NCBI GenBank assembly: GCA_963799425.1
Contig: CAWCXA010000009.1
Location: 124,001 to 188,000, forward strand
Reading direction: 5' to 3'
DNA: 64,000 nucleotides
Origin: CAVWSM01 sp963799425
GTDB taxonomy: Bacteria > Actinomycetota > Actinomycetes > Jiangellales > Jiangellaceae
Both the position numbers and the translations under genes were made by a program. Below the pieces are notes generated by a model. That model did not search any database. It had not been told where the DNA came from and saw only the letters and a program-made list of their open reading frames with translations. Of this stretch, positions 8,800 to 16,319 are shown piece after piece (position 1 is the first letter of the stretch; each line of letters begins with the position of its first letter).

Positions 8800-9873
8800 G
8801 TGAGTCTCTCCATCGGAATCGTGGGCCTGCCCAATGTCGGCAAGTCGACACTGTTCAACGCCCTGACCAAGAACGACGTGATCGCGGCTAACTACCCCTT
8901 TGCCACGATCGAGCCCAACGTCGGCGTCGTGGGCGTTCCCGATGACCGGCTGGGCACGCTCGCCGAGATCTTCAAGTCCGAGCGCATCCTCCCTGCGACG
9001 GTGTCCTTCGTCGACATCGCCGGACTGGTCAAGGGCGCCGCAGACGGCCAGGGGCTGGGCAACAAGTTCCTCGCCAACATTCGCGAGGCCGACGCGATCT
9101 GCCAGGTGATCCGGGTCTTCACCGACCCCGACGTCGTGCACGTCGACGGGCGCATCGACCCCAAGGACGACATCGAGACGATCAACACCGAGCTCATCCT
9201 CGCCGACCTGCAGACCATCGAGAAGGCGCTCCCGCGACTGCAGAAGGACGCCAAGCTCGCCAAGGACAAGCAGGCAGTCGTGGCCGCGGTCGAGGAAGCC
9301 CGGACGATCCTCGACTCAGGCCGTACGGTGTTCGCGGCTGGACTCGATCCCGAGCCGCTCCGAGAGCTGCACCTCATGACCGCGAAGCCGTTCCTCTATG
9401 TCTTCAACGTCGACGACGAGGAGATGACCAACGAGACGCTGAAGGGTGAGCTGGCCGCACTCGTCGCTCCAGCGGAGGCCATCTTCCTCGACGCCAAGAT
9501 CGAGTCCGAGCTGATCGAGCTCGACGATGCCGAGGCGCTCGAGCTGCTCGAGAGCATCGGCCAAACGGAGTCTGGCCTGCGCATCCTGGCCCACGTCGGA
9601 TTCCGGACCCTTGGTCTCCAGACCTACCTCACGGCCGGTCCCAAGGAAGCGCGGGCGTGGACCATCCCCAAGGGTGCGACTGCTCCCGAAGCCGCAGGCG
9701 TGATCCACACCGACTTCCAGCGTGGCTTCATCAAGGCCGAGATCGTCTCGTACGACGACCTCGTCGACGCCGGTTCCATGGCGGAGGCAAAGGCACGGGG
9801 CAAGGTGCGCATCGAGGGCAAGGACTACGTCATGCAGGACGGCGACGTCGTGGAGTTCCGCTTCAACGTGTGA
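8800..9873 (+). CDS. ychF: Redox-regulated ATPase YchF (Obg family)
   Basis: 357 residues from GTG at 8800; TTG at 8791 would add three residues. The Walker A motif is GLPNVGKST near residue 9, the switch/G3 region is DIAGLVKGAADGQGLGN, and the base-recognition motif is the YchF-type FNVDDEE rather than NKxD, which explains ATP preference in this family. The C-terminal TGS-like domain ends AKARGKVRIEGKDYVMQDGDVVEFRFNV. YchF binds ribosomes and tunes the oxidative-stress response. The gene is single and is followed by a strong hairpin, which closes the core block before the accessory region. Confidence 0.98.
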   Translation: MSLSIGIVGLPNVGKSTLFNALTKNDVIAANYPFATIEPNVGVVGVPDDRLGTLAEIFKSERILPATVSFVDIAGLVKGAADGQGLGNKFLANIREADAICQVIRVFTDPDVVHVDGRIDPKDDIETINTELILADLQTIEKALPRLQKDAKLAKDKQAVVAAVEEARTILDSGRTVFAAGLDPEPLRELHLMTAKPFLYVFNVDDEEMTNETLKGELAALVAPAEAIFLDAKIESELIELDDAEALELLESIGQTESGLRILAHVGFRTLGLQTYLTAGPKEARAWTIPKGATAPEAAGVIHTDFQRGFIKAEIVSYDDLVDAGSMAEAKARGKVRIEGKDYVMQDGDVVEFRFNV

Positions 9874-9892
9874 CAGCCTGCAAGGTGCGCAG

Positions 9893-9917
9893 CGGCCCAG
9901 GTCTTTGACCTGGGCCG
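9893..9917 (+). terminator. Hairpin after ychF
   Basis: A perfect 11-bp stem (left arm 9893-9903, right arm 9907-9917) with a TTT loop begins 19 bases after the ychF stop. There is no long T-tract, as is common for actinobacterial terminators. The strength and position make it the likely end of the ychF transcript. Confidence 0.72.
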
Positions 9918-10083
9918 TTGTGCCCAGTATCCCTTGCGTACCAAGGGATTTGGTTGACACGACGTTGACAAGACCGGGTGCATGCGGTGACACGCGATGA
10001 CACCGGGTATCGCGGGTCTCGTGTCAAATGTGTGTCATGCGAGGTGGGTTGTTCGGTACCGGCCGGAGCGGGATGCTCGGGAC

Positions 10084-10626
10084 ATGCCACGACCGCCCAA
10101 GTGGCGCGGCCTGGTGCCCAAGTGCTCCAAGACGCGCACCAACGGCGAGCCCTGCCGCCGGTGGAGCATGGCGGGCACCGACCCGCCGATGTGCGAGATG
10201 CACGGCGGCAGGCTGCCCAACGTCAAGCGAGCCGCAGCCGAGCGTGTGCAGGCGGCCCGCGAGAAGGTCGCCAGCGCCGCCGAGAGCGCCGTGGACACGT
10301 TGACCGCGCTGCTGGACGACAAGGACCCGCAGGTGCGGCACAAGGCCGCAGAGACCTTGTTGAGCATGGTCATTCCGAGGCTGTCGGCCGCCGCGCACCT
10401 GGTGGTCGACACCACGGGCAACGGCGACGGGCAGCCGGTGCAGAGCGCGGCCCAGATCGTCCGCGAACGGCTCGACATGCTGCGCCAGCAGCAGGAGCGG
10501 GCGACCGTCGTACCGTCGTGGAGGTCGGCCGCGCCCGGGGATCTGGTCGACATGCACGCGGTGGTGGTCGACGTCGCCGACGTGCACGCCGAGCCCGAGG
10601 AGGTCGACGACGATGCGTTTGCTTGA
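10084..10626 (+). CDS. HGGXW-motif phage-type protein
   Basis: 180 residues from ATG at 10084; the frame is open upstream to 9997 but those residues are not domain-like. The N-terminus has the small zinc-knuckle pattern C-x3-RTNGEPCRRWSMAG-x5-MCEMHGG (cysteines near residues 12, 20 and 33, then H-G-G), which defines proteins found beside phage small-terminase genes. A helical region with a HEAT-like stretch follows (DPQVRHKAAETLLSMV), then an acidic tail. No terminase, portal or capsid gene is near, so it appears to be a remnant or stand-alone cargo of a phage-derived island. The upstream 166 bp (9918-10083) contain a short 6-bp hairpin and no gene. Confidence 0.72.
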   Translation: MPRPPKWRGLVPKCSKTRTNGEPCRRWSMAGTDPPMCEMHGGRLPNVKRAAAERVQAAREKVASAAESAVDTLTALLDDKDPQVRHKAAETLLSMVIPRLSAAAHLVVDTTGNGDGQPVQSAAQIVRERLDMLRQQQERATVVPSWRSAAPGDLVDMHAVVVDVADVHAEPEEVDDDAFA

Positions 10627-10691
10627 TTCAGCGCCCGCGTGCCGGACGACGAGGCTCGACCGAAGCGGAGCAAGATCTCTCGAACTGCAAT

Positions 10692-10726
10692 AGATCCGGG
10701 CGAGCGTAACCGCCCTCCACGCGGCA
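10692..10726 (+). repeat. Left copy of 35-bp imperfect direct repeat
   Basis: This stretch matches 13211-13245 in direct orientation at 32 of 35 positions; the three differences are all transitions. Its 3' half holds a short CCGC/GCGG hairpin. It lies between the HGGXW gene and hypX, so the two copies bracket hypX and its small upstream ORF. Confidence 0.8.
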
Positions 10727-10794
10727 TGATCGGGTGGGTTACTACCGTATCGGCCGGCAGCCAGCTGCCTGGGCGTACGTGGTTGCCGATCAGA

Positions 10795-12441
10795 TCAGAC
10801 CGCTGCGCGGACACGGGCGCGGGGAATCTTGTGGACGAATGCGCGCCGAGCGGCGGCGAATCCAAGGCGGTCGTCGAACATGTCATGGCTCATCGCGGCA
10901 AGTTCGCGGGCCTCGATTGCATCTAGCGGCGGCCAACCGGGGACCCGGGGCTTACGTGTGGCATTATGCCGGGTGAGATCGTCCAGCCAGAGCCGGAACT
11001 GTTCCGGATCCCGTGGCCCGACCGCGTCCACCAGTCCAGCTGCCAGCGCCTGGGTTGTGTCGACGGGCTTGTGCTGGGTCAGCAGGCGACTGGCTGTGCG
11101 CTCTCCTACCCGCCGGGGAAGTGTGTAGGTGTGCAGTTCGGATCCGGTTAGGCCAATGTCGTAGTACGGGTTGAGGATGATGCCTGCTCGTGCGACGACT
11201 ACGTCGCCACAGAGCCCCAGCATTGCGCCACCTGCGCCAGCGCCACCGCTGAACGCGGTGAGGACTGTCGTCGGAGCGGTGAGGAGTTGCTTGCAGACGG
11301 CGTTGATGGCCGTAATGTTCGACCACGCTTCTTGTGGGGGGTCGTCCGCGGCCTCGATCACGTTGAGGTGGATGCCGTTGGAGAAGACCTCTGTGCTGCC
11401 GGTGACGACGAGCACGCGCGGAGGTTGGGCGATGGCGCGGCGGAGCGTGGCCAGGAGGCGCTCACATTGACGCGTTGACATGGCACCGTTGTAGAAGTCG
11501 AACGTCAGCCAACCGACGTCGCTGTCGCGGCGGTAGTGGATCTCGCTGTATGCCCGGGTGTGCCTGTGACCGGCGCAGGAATGCCGGTCCAGTCGGCCTC
11601 CGAGCACGGTAGTTGCTGGCAGCTTGATGGTCGGATCCCCGGTGGAGCTGGGAGCTGCGCGCAGGTGCCCAAGCCAGATGCTGCTGTCGCCAGTGCGCAC
11701 ACGTACCGCGCCGCCGTGATGGCAAAGCACGTCACCGGGCTTTCCATCACGTTCAGCTGGCTCCAGCGCGGGTCCGACGTGCGCGTCATGGGCGTAGACC
11801 GGAAGGCCGAGGAGCTCGGTACGAACTCCGGGGGATCCGTCGGCGGCGCGGATTCTGCGGACGATGTGTGCTGACGGCTCATCCCAGCTCACGGCTCGAT
11901 CGGCCTGCGTCATCGTTGGGCGCAACCGCGCAGACAACACCGGCCGGTGCGCCCTGTCCAGCGGAGTGGGGGAGAAGCTACCGCCTTCAACCTTGGCCAG
12001 TACTTCCTCGACGCATGCCATCGCGGCGTCGGCTACGAGGCTGTTGTACAGGGCAGACTTTCGGACCGGCGGGTCGGGCAGGTTGAACGTGCGCGATGCC
12101 CAGATGGGACCAGCGTCCATCTCGTTGACAGCCTCGAGCGCGGTGACGCCCCATCGGGGCTCAGCATCGGTGATTGCCCAGTCCAGCGATGATGGGCCGC
12201 GATCTCCGACTGGCCCGGGATGAATGATGATCGTGAGCCACCGCTGCCACACGTCTTGCGGAACTTTGGCCTTGAGGAAGGGGCAGAGGATCAGATCCGG
12301 CTGCTTGGATAGGACCGCGTCCCGCATGTCGGCGCCAGATTCGGCGATGTGCACGGCGGTGTCATGCCCGGCGCGCTCGATGGCGCACAGGACTCGCTGG
12401 CTCAATCCGTTCAGCGCCGACACGATCAGTAAGATCTTCAC
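10795..12441 (-). CDS. hypX: HypX: hydrogenase maturation factor (formyl-H4F to CO)
   Basis: 548 residues from GTG at 12441, giving the family N-terminus MKILLIVSALNGLSQRV. The N-terminal formyltransferase-like domain carries HPGPVGDRGPSSLDWAI (residues 74-90), a HypX hallmark. The C-terminal enoyl-CoA hydratase-like domain (about 295-530) carries FSNGIHLNVIEAADDP, SGGAGAGGAMLGLCGD and ILNPYYDIGLTGSE followed by YTLPRRVGERTA. Known HypX converts N10-formyl-tetrahydrofolate to CO for the Fe(CN)2CO centre of [NiFe]-hydrogenases under oxic conditions. No hydrogenase or other hyp gene is in this window, so it is an orphan here. It overlaps the stop of the upstream ORF by 4 bp. Codon use includes more A/T-ending codons than the neighbours, suggesting transfer. 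Confidence 0.9.
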   Translation of the reverse strand: MKILLIVSALNGLSQRVLCAIERAGHDTAVHIAESGADMRDAVLSKQPDLILCPFLKAKVPQDVWQRWLTIIIHPGPVGDRGPSSLDWAITDAEPRWGVTALEAVNEMDAGPIWASRTFNLPDPPVRKSALYNSLVADAAMACVEEVLAKVEGGSFSPTPLDRAHRPVLSARLRPTMTQADRAVSWDEPSAHIVRRIRAADGSPGVRTELLGLPVYAHDAHVGPALEPAERDGKPGDVLCHHGGAVRVRTGDSSIWLGHLRAAPSSTGDPTIKLPATTVLGGRLDRHSCAGHRHTRAYSEIHYRRDSDVGWLTFDFYNGAMSTRQCERLLATLRRAIAQPPRVLVVTGSTEVFSNGIHLNVIEAADDPPQEAWSNITAINAVCKQLLTAPTTVLTAFSGGAGAGGAMLGLCGDVVVARAGIILNPYYDIGLTGSELHTYTLPRRVGERTASRLLTQHKPVDTTQALAAGLVDAVGPRDPEQFRLWLDDLTRHNATRKPRVPGWPPLDAIEARELAAMSHDMFDDRLGFAAARRAFVHKIPRARVRAAV

Positions 12442-12857
12442 CCCCAACCCGTCCCTCGGGATCGCAGCGCCGGTCGCCGTTGCGGCGCGTCATCCAGGTC
12501 CTGCAGCAACCGGCCAAGAAGCCGTACGCGGGCCGCGGAGTCGAGCACCGAACCCGCCAGCCGGCCACCCGGTCCGCGTGCGGGTCGATGGTGCTGAACA
12601 GACCGCGCTGACCCCAAGCACGCTCTCTCACCGGGTCGATTGGCTACACCGAACGCGAGGGCCTCGGTCAGGACGGCGGTCGTCCGGTAACTCTGTGCGG
12701 CCAGCCCGACAACAACCGCCCCGGCCATGGCCCACCTGTCGGCGTCGTCGAGGTCGAGTTCGGCGACGATAGCCACCGACTGGAGGTGCGCTGCACGCAG
12801 GCCTTCAGCAGCATCCGATGTGCGCTCATCGAAGCGTTCGGTGGTCCCCCCGGTCAT
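12438..12857 (-). CDS. Small hypothetical protein coupled to hypX
   Basis: 139 residues if started at ATG 12857. The first half is plausible protein: an acidic, helical stretch ending SVAIVAELDLDDADRWAMAG and an Ala/Val-rich segment. The second half is arginine-rich and weaker, so a frameshift or decay there is possible. I do not recognise the family. The argument for reality is the GTGA overlap with the hypX start at 12441 and the long open frame. Against it, no Shine-Dalgarno-like sequence precedes ATG 12857; instead a 7-bp hairpin (12877-12896) lies just upstream. A role linked to HypX is inference from position only. Confidence 0.45.
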   Translation of the reverse strand: MTGGTTERFDERTSDAAEGLRAAHLQSVAIVAELDLDDADRWAMAGAVVVGLAAQSYRTTAVLTEALAFGVANRPGERACLGSARSVQHHRPARGPGGRLAGSVLDSAARVRLLGRLLQDLDDAPQRRPALRSRGTGWG

Positions 12858-13349
12858 GCTTGATAGAGGAGATGGTCGCCGCGAAAATACGCGGCGCGGC
12901 CCGCAGTGCGCAGAACGCGGAACGCCGGTGAACGAGGGCGAGCACGCTCGCGATGCTCGTAGTTGCTCCGGTAGCCCGGGCAGCCGGCGAGTCGTCAAGT
13001 CCCGCCGCTGGTGGTTTCGAACTCGCTGAAGTCCAGCAGCCAGAAGCTGGTTCGGTGTGGCCGGCTCGAACGGCGCGTGGGCGATCTGCGCCACCATCAG
13101 CCACAACGTGCTGCGCGGCGGATGCCCCCAATTCGCCCGGACAAGCGCCGCACAACCGCTCGGTCGGCAGATGTGCGGATAGCCGCCTCAGCGGTCACGC
13201 TATCGGCGGCAGATCCGGGCGAGCGTAGCCGCCCTCTATGCGGCAAATGAGTGCGTTCTTTGGCGGGTACTCCATGTATGCACGGTCGCGGTCACCGGCT
13301 GGACTGCGCGACGTCTTCGGTGGCGTCTGGTGTCGGGGAGACTTAGGAC
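12858..13349. other. 492-bp stretch without a convincing gene
   Basis: The open frames here are arginine-rich shadows. It contains a 7-bp-stem hairpin (12877-12896, loop AAAATA) and the right copy of the 35-bp repeat (13211-13245). The promoter of the hypX unit should lie in its left part, but I could not pick a convincing -35/-10 pair. Confidence 0.6.
13211..13245 (+). repeat. Right copy of 35-bp imperfect direct repeat
   Basis: Direct partner of 10692-10726 (32/35 identical). In this copy the 3' half forms a 5-bp GCCGC/GCGGC hairpin with a 7-base loop; the left copy has a terminal mismatch in the same hairpin. The flanks outside the 35 bp show no similarity to those of the other copy. Confidence 0.8.
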
Positions 13350-13976
13350 GTGCCGAGGGGTCTGTATTGCCTGCGCGACCAGGAAGGGACGGTGGTCGCG
13401 TATGAACGGTTCTCCTGCGCGCCGGGTCCGGTGGGCTGGCGCTACAACGCGCAGGTGCTCGCCCCCGACGGTCGCACCCCGACGGGGCTCGTCGACGTCA
13501 CGACCGATGCGTCGGGGGTGCAGATCCGGGTCGAGGTGCGGGCCGGCGGCTGGGTTGTCCGCGGGGGGGTCGCTGACGGCGAGACGGTGTGGGTCCGAAC
13601 GGGGGCATCGGGCTTGGACGTGGGCGAGGACACGGCCCCGGCCGCGGGGTTCACGGGCCGGTCGCCGGGGTTCCTCGTCGCGGTCGCGCGGCTGCTGGGA
13701 CTTCGCGTCGGGGCGTCGTCGCGGGTACGGCTGGTCGCCCTCACCGATCCGGCGCTCGCGCCACGTCCGGTTGATGTGGCCTGGTCGCTGACCATGGTGG
13801 AGGAGTATCCGACGGAGGTCGGTCCGCTGCCTGTTGAGCTGTACGAGACCGCTGACCTGGCGAGCGGCCAGCGGGCCGCAGTCCACCTCGCAGGTGACGT
13901 CGTGCTCGCCGCGACCGGGGTCGAGCTCGACGCGCTCGACACGCCACCGACGCCTCCGTCGGGGAAGTCGAAGTGA
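13350..13976 (+). CDS. Conserved-looking protein of unknown function
   Basis: 208 residues from GTG at 13350. I do not recognise the family. The sequence is mostly beta-rich with many short hydrophobic strands: YERFSCAPGPVGWRYNAQVL near 18-37, a central VRGGVADGETVWVRTG, RVRLVALTDPAL near 125, and a C-terminal AAVHLAGDVVLAATGVELDAL. There is no signal peptide, membrane helix or obvious catalytic motif. The pattern resembles two-layer beta proteins that bind lipids or act as putative glycolipid-binding folds, but this is weak. The gene stands alone, just outside the right 35-bp repeat, and its high GC3 matches the core genome. Confidence 0.65.
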   Translation: MPRGLYCLRDQEGTVVAYERFSCAPGPVGWRYNAQVLAPDGRTPTGLVDVTTDASGVQIRVEVRAGGWVVRGGVADGETVWVRTGASGLDVGEDTAPAAGFTGRSPGFLVAVARLLGLRVGASSRVRLVALTDPALAPRPVDVAWSLTMVEEYPTEVGPLPVELYETADLASGQRAAVHLAGDVVLAATGVELDALDTPPTPPSGKSK

Positions 13977-14365
13977 GTCGGGTCGGATGGGCGTCCGAAG
14001 GCCGACAGGGTCCGCTCATCGCCAGGGCCACTTCGGGCCCGCGGCGTACCCGCATCGGCAGAGCCGCGCCACCAGCGGCATGTCGGGACCTCGCGGATCG
14101 TGAAGGTGGGCTGTCGGCACACCCGGATTCGTGCGCAGGGCGCGGCCGCCGGGTACGAGCCCGACATCTGGCGGTGGCATGGGACAGAACAGTCACGTCG
14201 GGGTCGGCGATAGCTCAGATCATCGAGTGCCTCCCTGTCGCCGAGTCGACGGCGGCGCGGGTCGAGCCTGAAGCGACCGCGGCCGGCACGGGTGCCGGGC
14301 GATGGCGTTGACAGCCCCGTTGGCCGGGCGCAGCCTGGGTGCAGCCAGGGCGAGTGGAGACGCCG
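13977..14365. other. 389-bp stretch without a recognised gene
   Basis: No frame here has a start, ribosome binding site and protein-like composition together. Long antisense frames run through but read as arginine/proline-rich shadows. I see no repeat or strong hairpin. Confidence 0.55.
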
Positions 14366-14752
14366 ATGGAGCATCCCAATGCCGAGCTGTACCGGCGGCT
14401 GACCGCGGCATTCCAGTCGGGCGACGTCGACACGGTGAAGGCTGCCCTTGCCCCGGGCTTGCGGTGGCACGAAGCCGGCAACCCCGAGGTCATGGGGCGG
14501 GAGGCGGTCCTCCAACAGATGAGCGGTGCGATCAAGCGGATCGATGGAAACATCGCCGTCCATGACGTGCTGGCCAACGATGAGCACGTCATCGCCCTGA
14601 TCAACGTGGCACTCCGCAAGCCCGACGGGTCGGAGGTTGCCTACCCGGCCATCGAGGTCGCCCACATGAGCGACGGGCTCATCACCGAGAGATGGTCCTT
14701 CATGGACTCGTCTCCTGCTGATGTGAACGCGTTCTTCGCCGACCTTGGATGA
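14366..14752 (+). CDS. SnoaL/NTF2-like protein
   Basis: 128 residues from ATG at 14366, preceded by GGAGA at 14356-14360. The sequence matches the SnoaL-like cone fold: an N-terminal helix (NAELYRRLTAAFQSGDVDTV), the core LRWHEAGNPEVMGREAVLQQM, a beta stretch ending in VIALINVALRKPDG, and the C-terminal IEVAHMSDGLITERWSF in which the acidic/aromatic D-G-L-I-x-E-x-W pattern is typical. Members range from polyketide cyclases to proteins with no known activity, so only the fold can be assigned. No operon partner is near. Confidence 0.82.
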   Translation: MEHPNAELYRRLTAAFQSGDVDTVKAALAPGLRWHEAGNPEVMGREAVLQQMSGAIKRIDGNIAVHDVLANDEHVIALINVALRKPDGSEVAYPAIEVAHMSDGLITERWSFMDSSPADVNAFFADLG

Positions 14753-14865
14753 CGTCGCCGTGCAGAAACCTTGTCGGTCACGGCAACGTGCGCTAGTGCC
14801 GAGAACTCGCGGCGATGTGCGGATCTGGCGCGGGCGACGGCATGGGGTCAGGTGATAGCCAGCAC

Positions 14866-15054
14866 CTACAGCGCTTCCACCCGACGCAGGAACCCGCGCA
14901 GATCCAGGAAGTCGGCGAGTGACTGTCGGTGCTCTTCGCAGGCCACCCAGGTCTTTTCTCGCTCCGGCGCGTGGACTTTCGGATTGTTCCAGACCAGGGC
15001 GTACGACGCCCTCGCCCGGCAGCCCCTCGCCGAGCAGACCACGGGGTCGCTCAT
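14866..15054 (-). CDS. Small Cys-rich actinobacterial protein
   Basis: 62 residues with C7, C12 and a later W-V-A-C-E-E-H: C-SARGCRARASYALVWNNPKVH followed by REKTWVACEEHRQSLADFL and GFLRRVEAL at the end. Three cysteines plus histidines suggest a small zinc-ribbon-like fold. Homologues are common in Actinomycetota and are sometimes misnamed acetone carboxylase; the true function is unknown. The start overlaps the stop of a 35-codon upstream ORF by 4 bp. Confidence 0.78.
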   Translation of the reverse strand: MSDPVVCSARGCRARASYALVWNNPKVHAPEREKTWVACEEHRQSLADFLDLRGFLRRVEAL

Positions 15055-15158
15055 CTGCTGCGCGCGTCTGCGTCTGACACGATGACAAGCCGGCAGTGCG
15101 CCCCGTTGTCGGCCCAGCCCTGCTTGAGAACCGTGAGTCGTAGCCTCGCAACGTCCAC
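15051..15158 (-). CDS. Possible 35-aa leader or small protein
   Basis: GTG at 15158 opens 35 codons ending in a TGA that overlaps the ATG of the Cys-rich protein (ATGA). The peptide reads like folded protein: VDVARLRLTVLKQGWADNG, then AHCRLVIVSDADARSR. It could be a real small protein, a coupling leader, or a surviving tail of a larger gene. Only the translational overlap and the composition support it. Confidence 0.42.
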   Translation of the reverse strand: MDVARLRLTVLKQGWADNGAHCRLVIVSDADARSR

Positions 15159-15419
15159 GTGGTCAGCCTGTCACCTCCCCGTGACCCGGGGACAGCGCGC
15201 TTCGTGTCACCCGGTATGCGGCATGTCCGGACGTTGCGTTCCAACCCGAACGGGAACAGCGCCGCTGCGTCACTCGCGGCGGAGTGACGTACTAGTTACG
15301 GCACGAGTGTGCGGGACTAAACGTCAGCCGTGACTCCGGGTTGGGCAGGGGTCGGGTGGGGGGAGCATGGGGGGTGCCACCCGATGCGCCGACCGGTGCC
15401 TTGCCGCGAGGGTTGGCCC

Positions 15420-16319
15420 ATGATCACCGTTGACTCACTGACCCGGAGGTACGCCGGCTTCACCGCCGTCGACAACGTCTCCTTCACCGCCCAGCCCGGC
15501 CGCGTGACCGGGTTCCTCGGTCCGAACGGCGCTGGCAAGTCCACCACGATGCGCGTCATGGTCGGTCTCACCGCCCCGACGTCCGGCTCGGCAACCATCG
15601 ACGGAGTCCGGTTCGCCGACCTCCCCAACCCCGGCCTCGAGGTCGGCGTCCTCCTCGACGCCTCCGCCCAGCACGCGGGCCGCACCGGCCGCGAGATCCT
15701 CATCGTCGCCGCCGACACGATGGGCCTGCCCCGCAAGCGCGTCGACGAGATGCTCGAGCTGGTCAGCCTGACCCCGACCGAGGCCAAGCGCCGCGTGCGC
15801 AACTACTCACTCGGCATGCGCCAGCGCCTCGGCATCGCCACCGCGCTGCTGGGCGACCCGCGAGTGCTGATCCTCGACGAGCCTGCCAACGGTCTCGACC
15901 CGGCCGGCATCCGCTGGATGCGCGACCTGCTGCGGGGCTACGCCAACAAGGGCGGAACCGTGCTGCTGTCCTCGCACCTCCTGCACGAGATCGAGGTCAT
16001 CGCCGATGACCTCGTCGTCATCGGCAACGGCAAGATCGTCGCCTCCGGCACAAAGGAGGAGCTGCTCGCAGCCGCCGGCACCCTCGCCCGCTCCACGTCG
16101 CCGCGCGACCTCGCGCACGCCCTCGAGCAGGCCGGGATCCCCAGCACGCTCGCGGGTGACGGCTCGGTCCGTACCGACGCCGATCCCGCCCTGGTGGGCG
16201 TGGTGGCTCTGGACGCCGGCATTGCCCTCACCGAGCTCCGCTCCGCCGAAGGTGCGGGCCTCGAAGACATGTTCCTGTCGCTCACTGCCGACACCCAACG
16301 CGAAGGAGTTGCGGCATGA
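15420..16319 (+). CDS. ABC transporter ATP-binding protein (ABC-2 type)
   Basis: 299 residues from ATG at 15420. All ATPase motifs are present: Walker A GPNGAGKST (near 38), signature YSLGMRQRLG, Walker B RVLILDEPANGLDP and the H-loop LLSSHLLHE. The form is that of single-NBD exporters (DRR/BcrA type), with a regulatory tail after about 220. It hydrolyses ATP in the cytoplasm to drive the membrane partner encoded next, which it overlaps by 4 bp (ATGA). The substrate is unknown; such pairs commonly export lipids, peptides or drugs. Confidence 0.93.
   Translation: MITVDSLTRRYAGFTAVDNVSFTAQPGRVTGFLGPNGAGKSTTMRVMVGLTAPTSGSATIDGVRFADLPNPGLEVGVLLDASAQHAGRTGREILIVAADTMGLPRKRVDEMLELVSLTPTEAKRRVRNYSLGMRQRLGIATALLGDPRVLILDEPANGLDPAGIRWMRDLLRGYANKGGTVLLSSHLLHEIEVIADDLVVIGNGKIVASGTKEELLAAAGTLARSTSPRDLAHALEQAGIPSTLAGDGSVRTDADPALVGVVALDAGIALTELRSAEGAGLEDMFLSLTADTQREGVAA

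Noticed and set aside
10795..12441. Fusion of unrelated methionyl-tRNA formyltransferase and enoyl-CoA hydratase
   Set aside because: The two-domain order, HPGPVGDRGPSSLDWAI and the C-terminal motifs are those of the known HypX family, so it is a normal architecture.
13442..15244. 600-residue open frame on the minus strand
   Set aside because: It runs through three separate, well-supported genes on the plus strand and intergenic DNA, with no domain-like segment.
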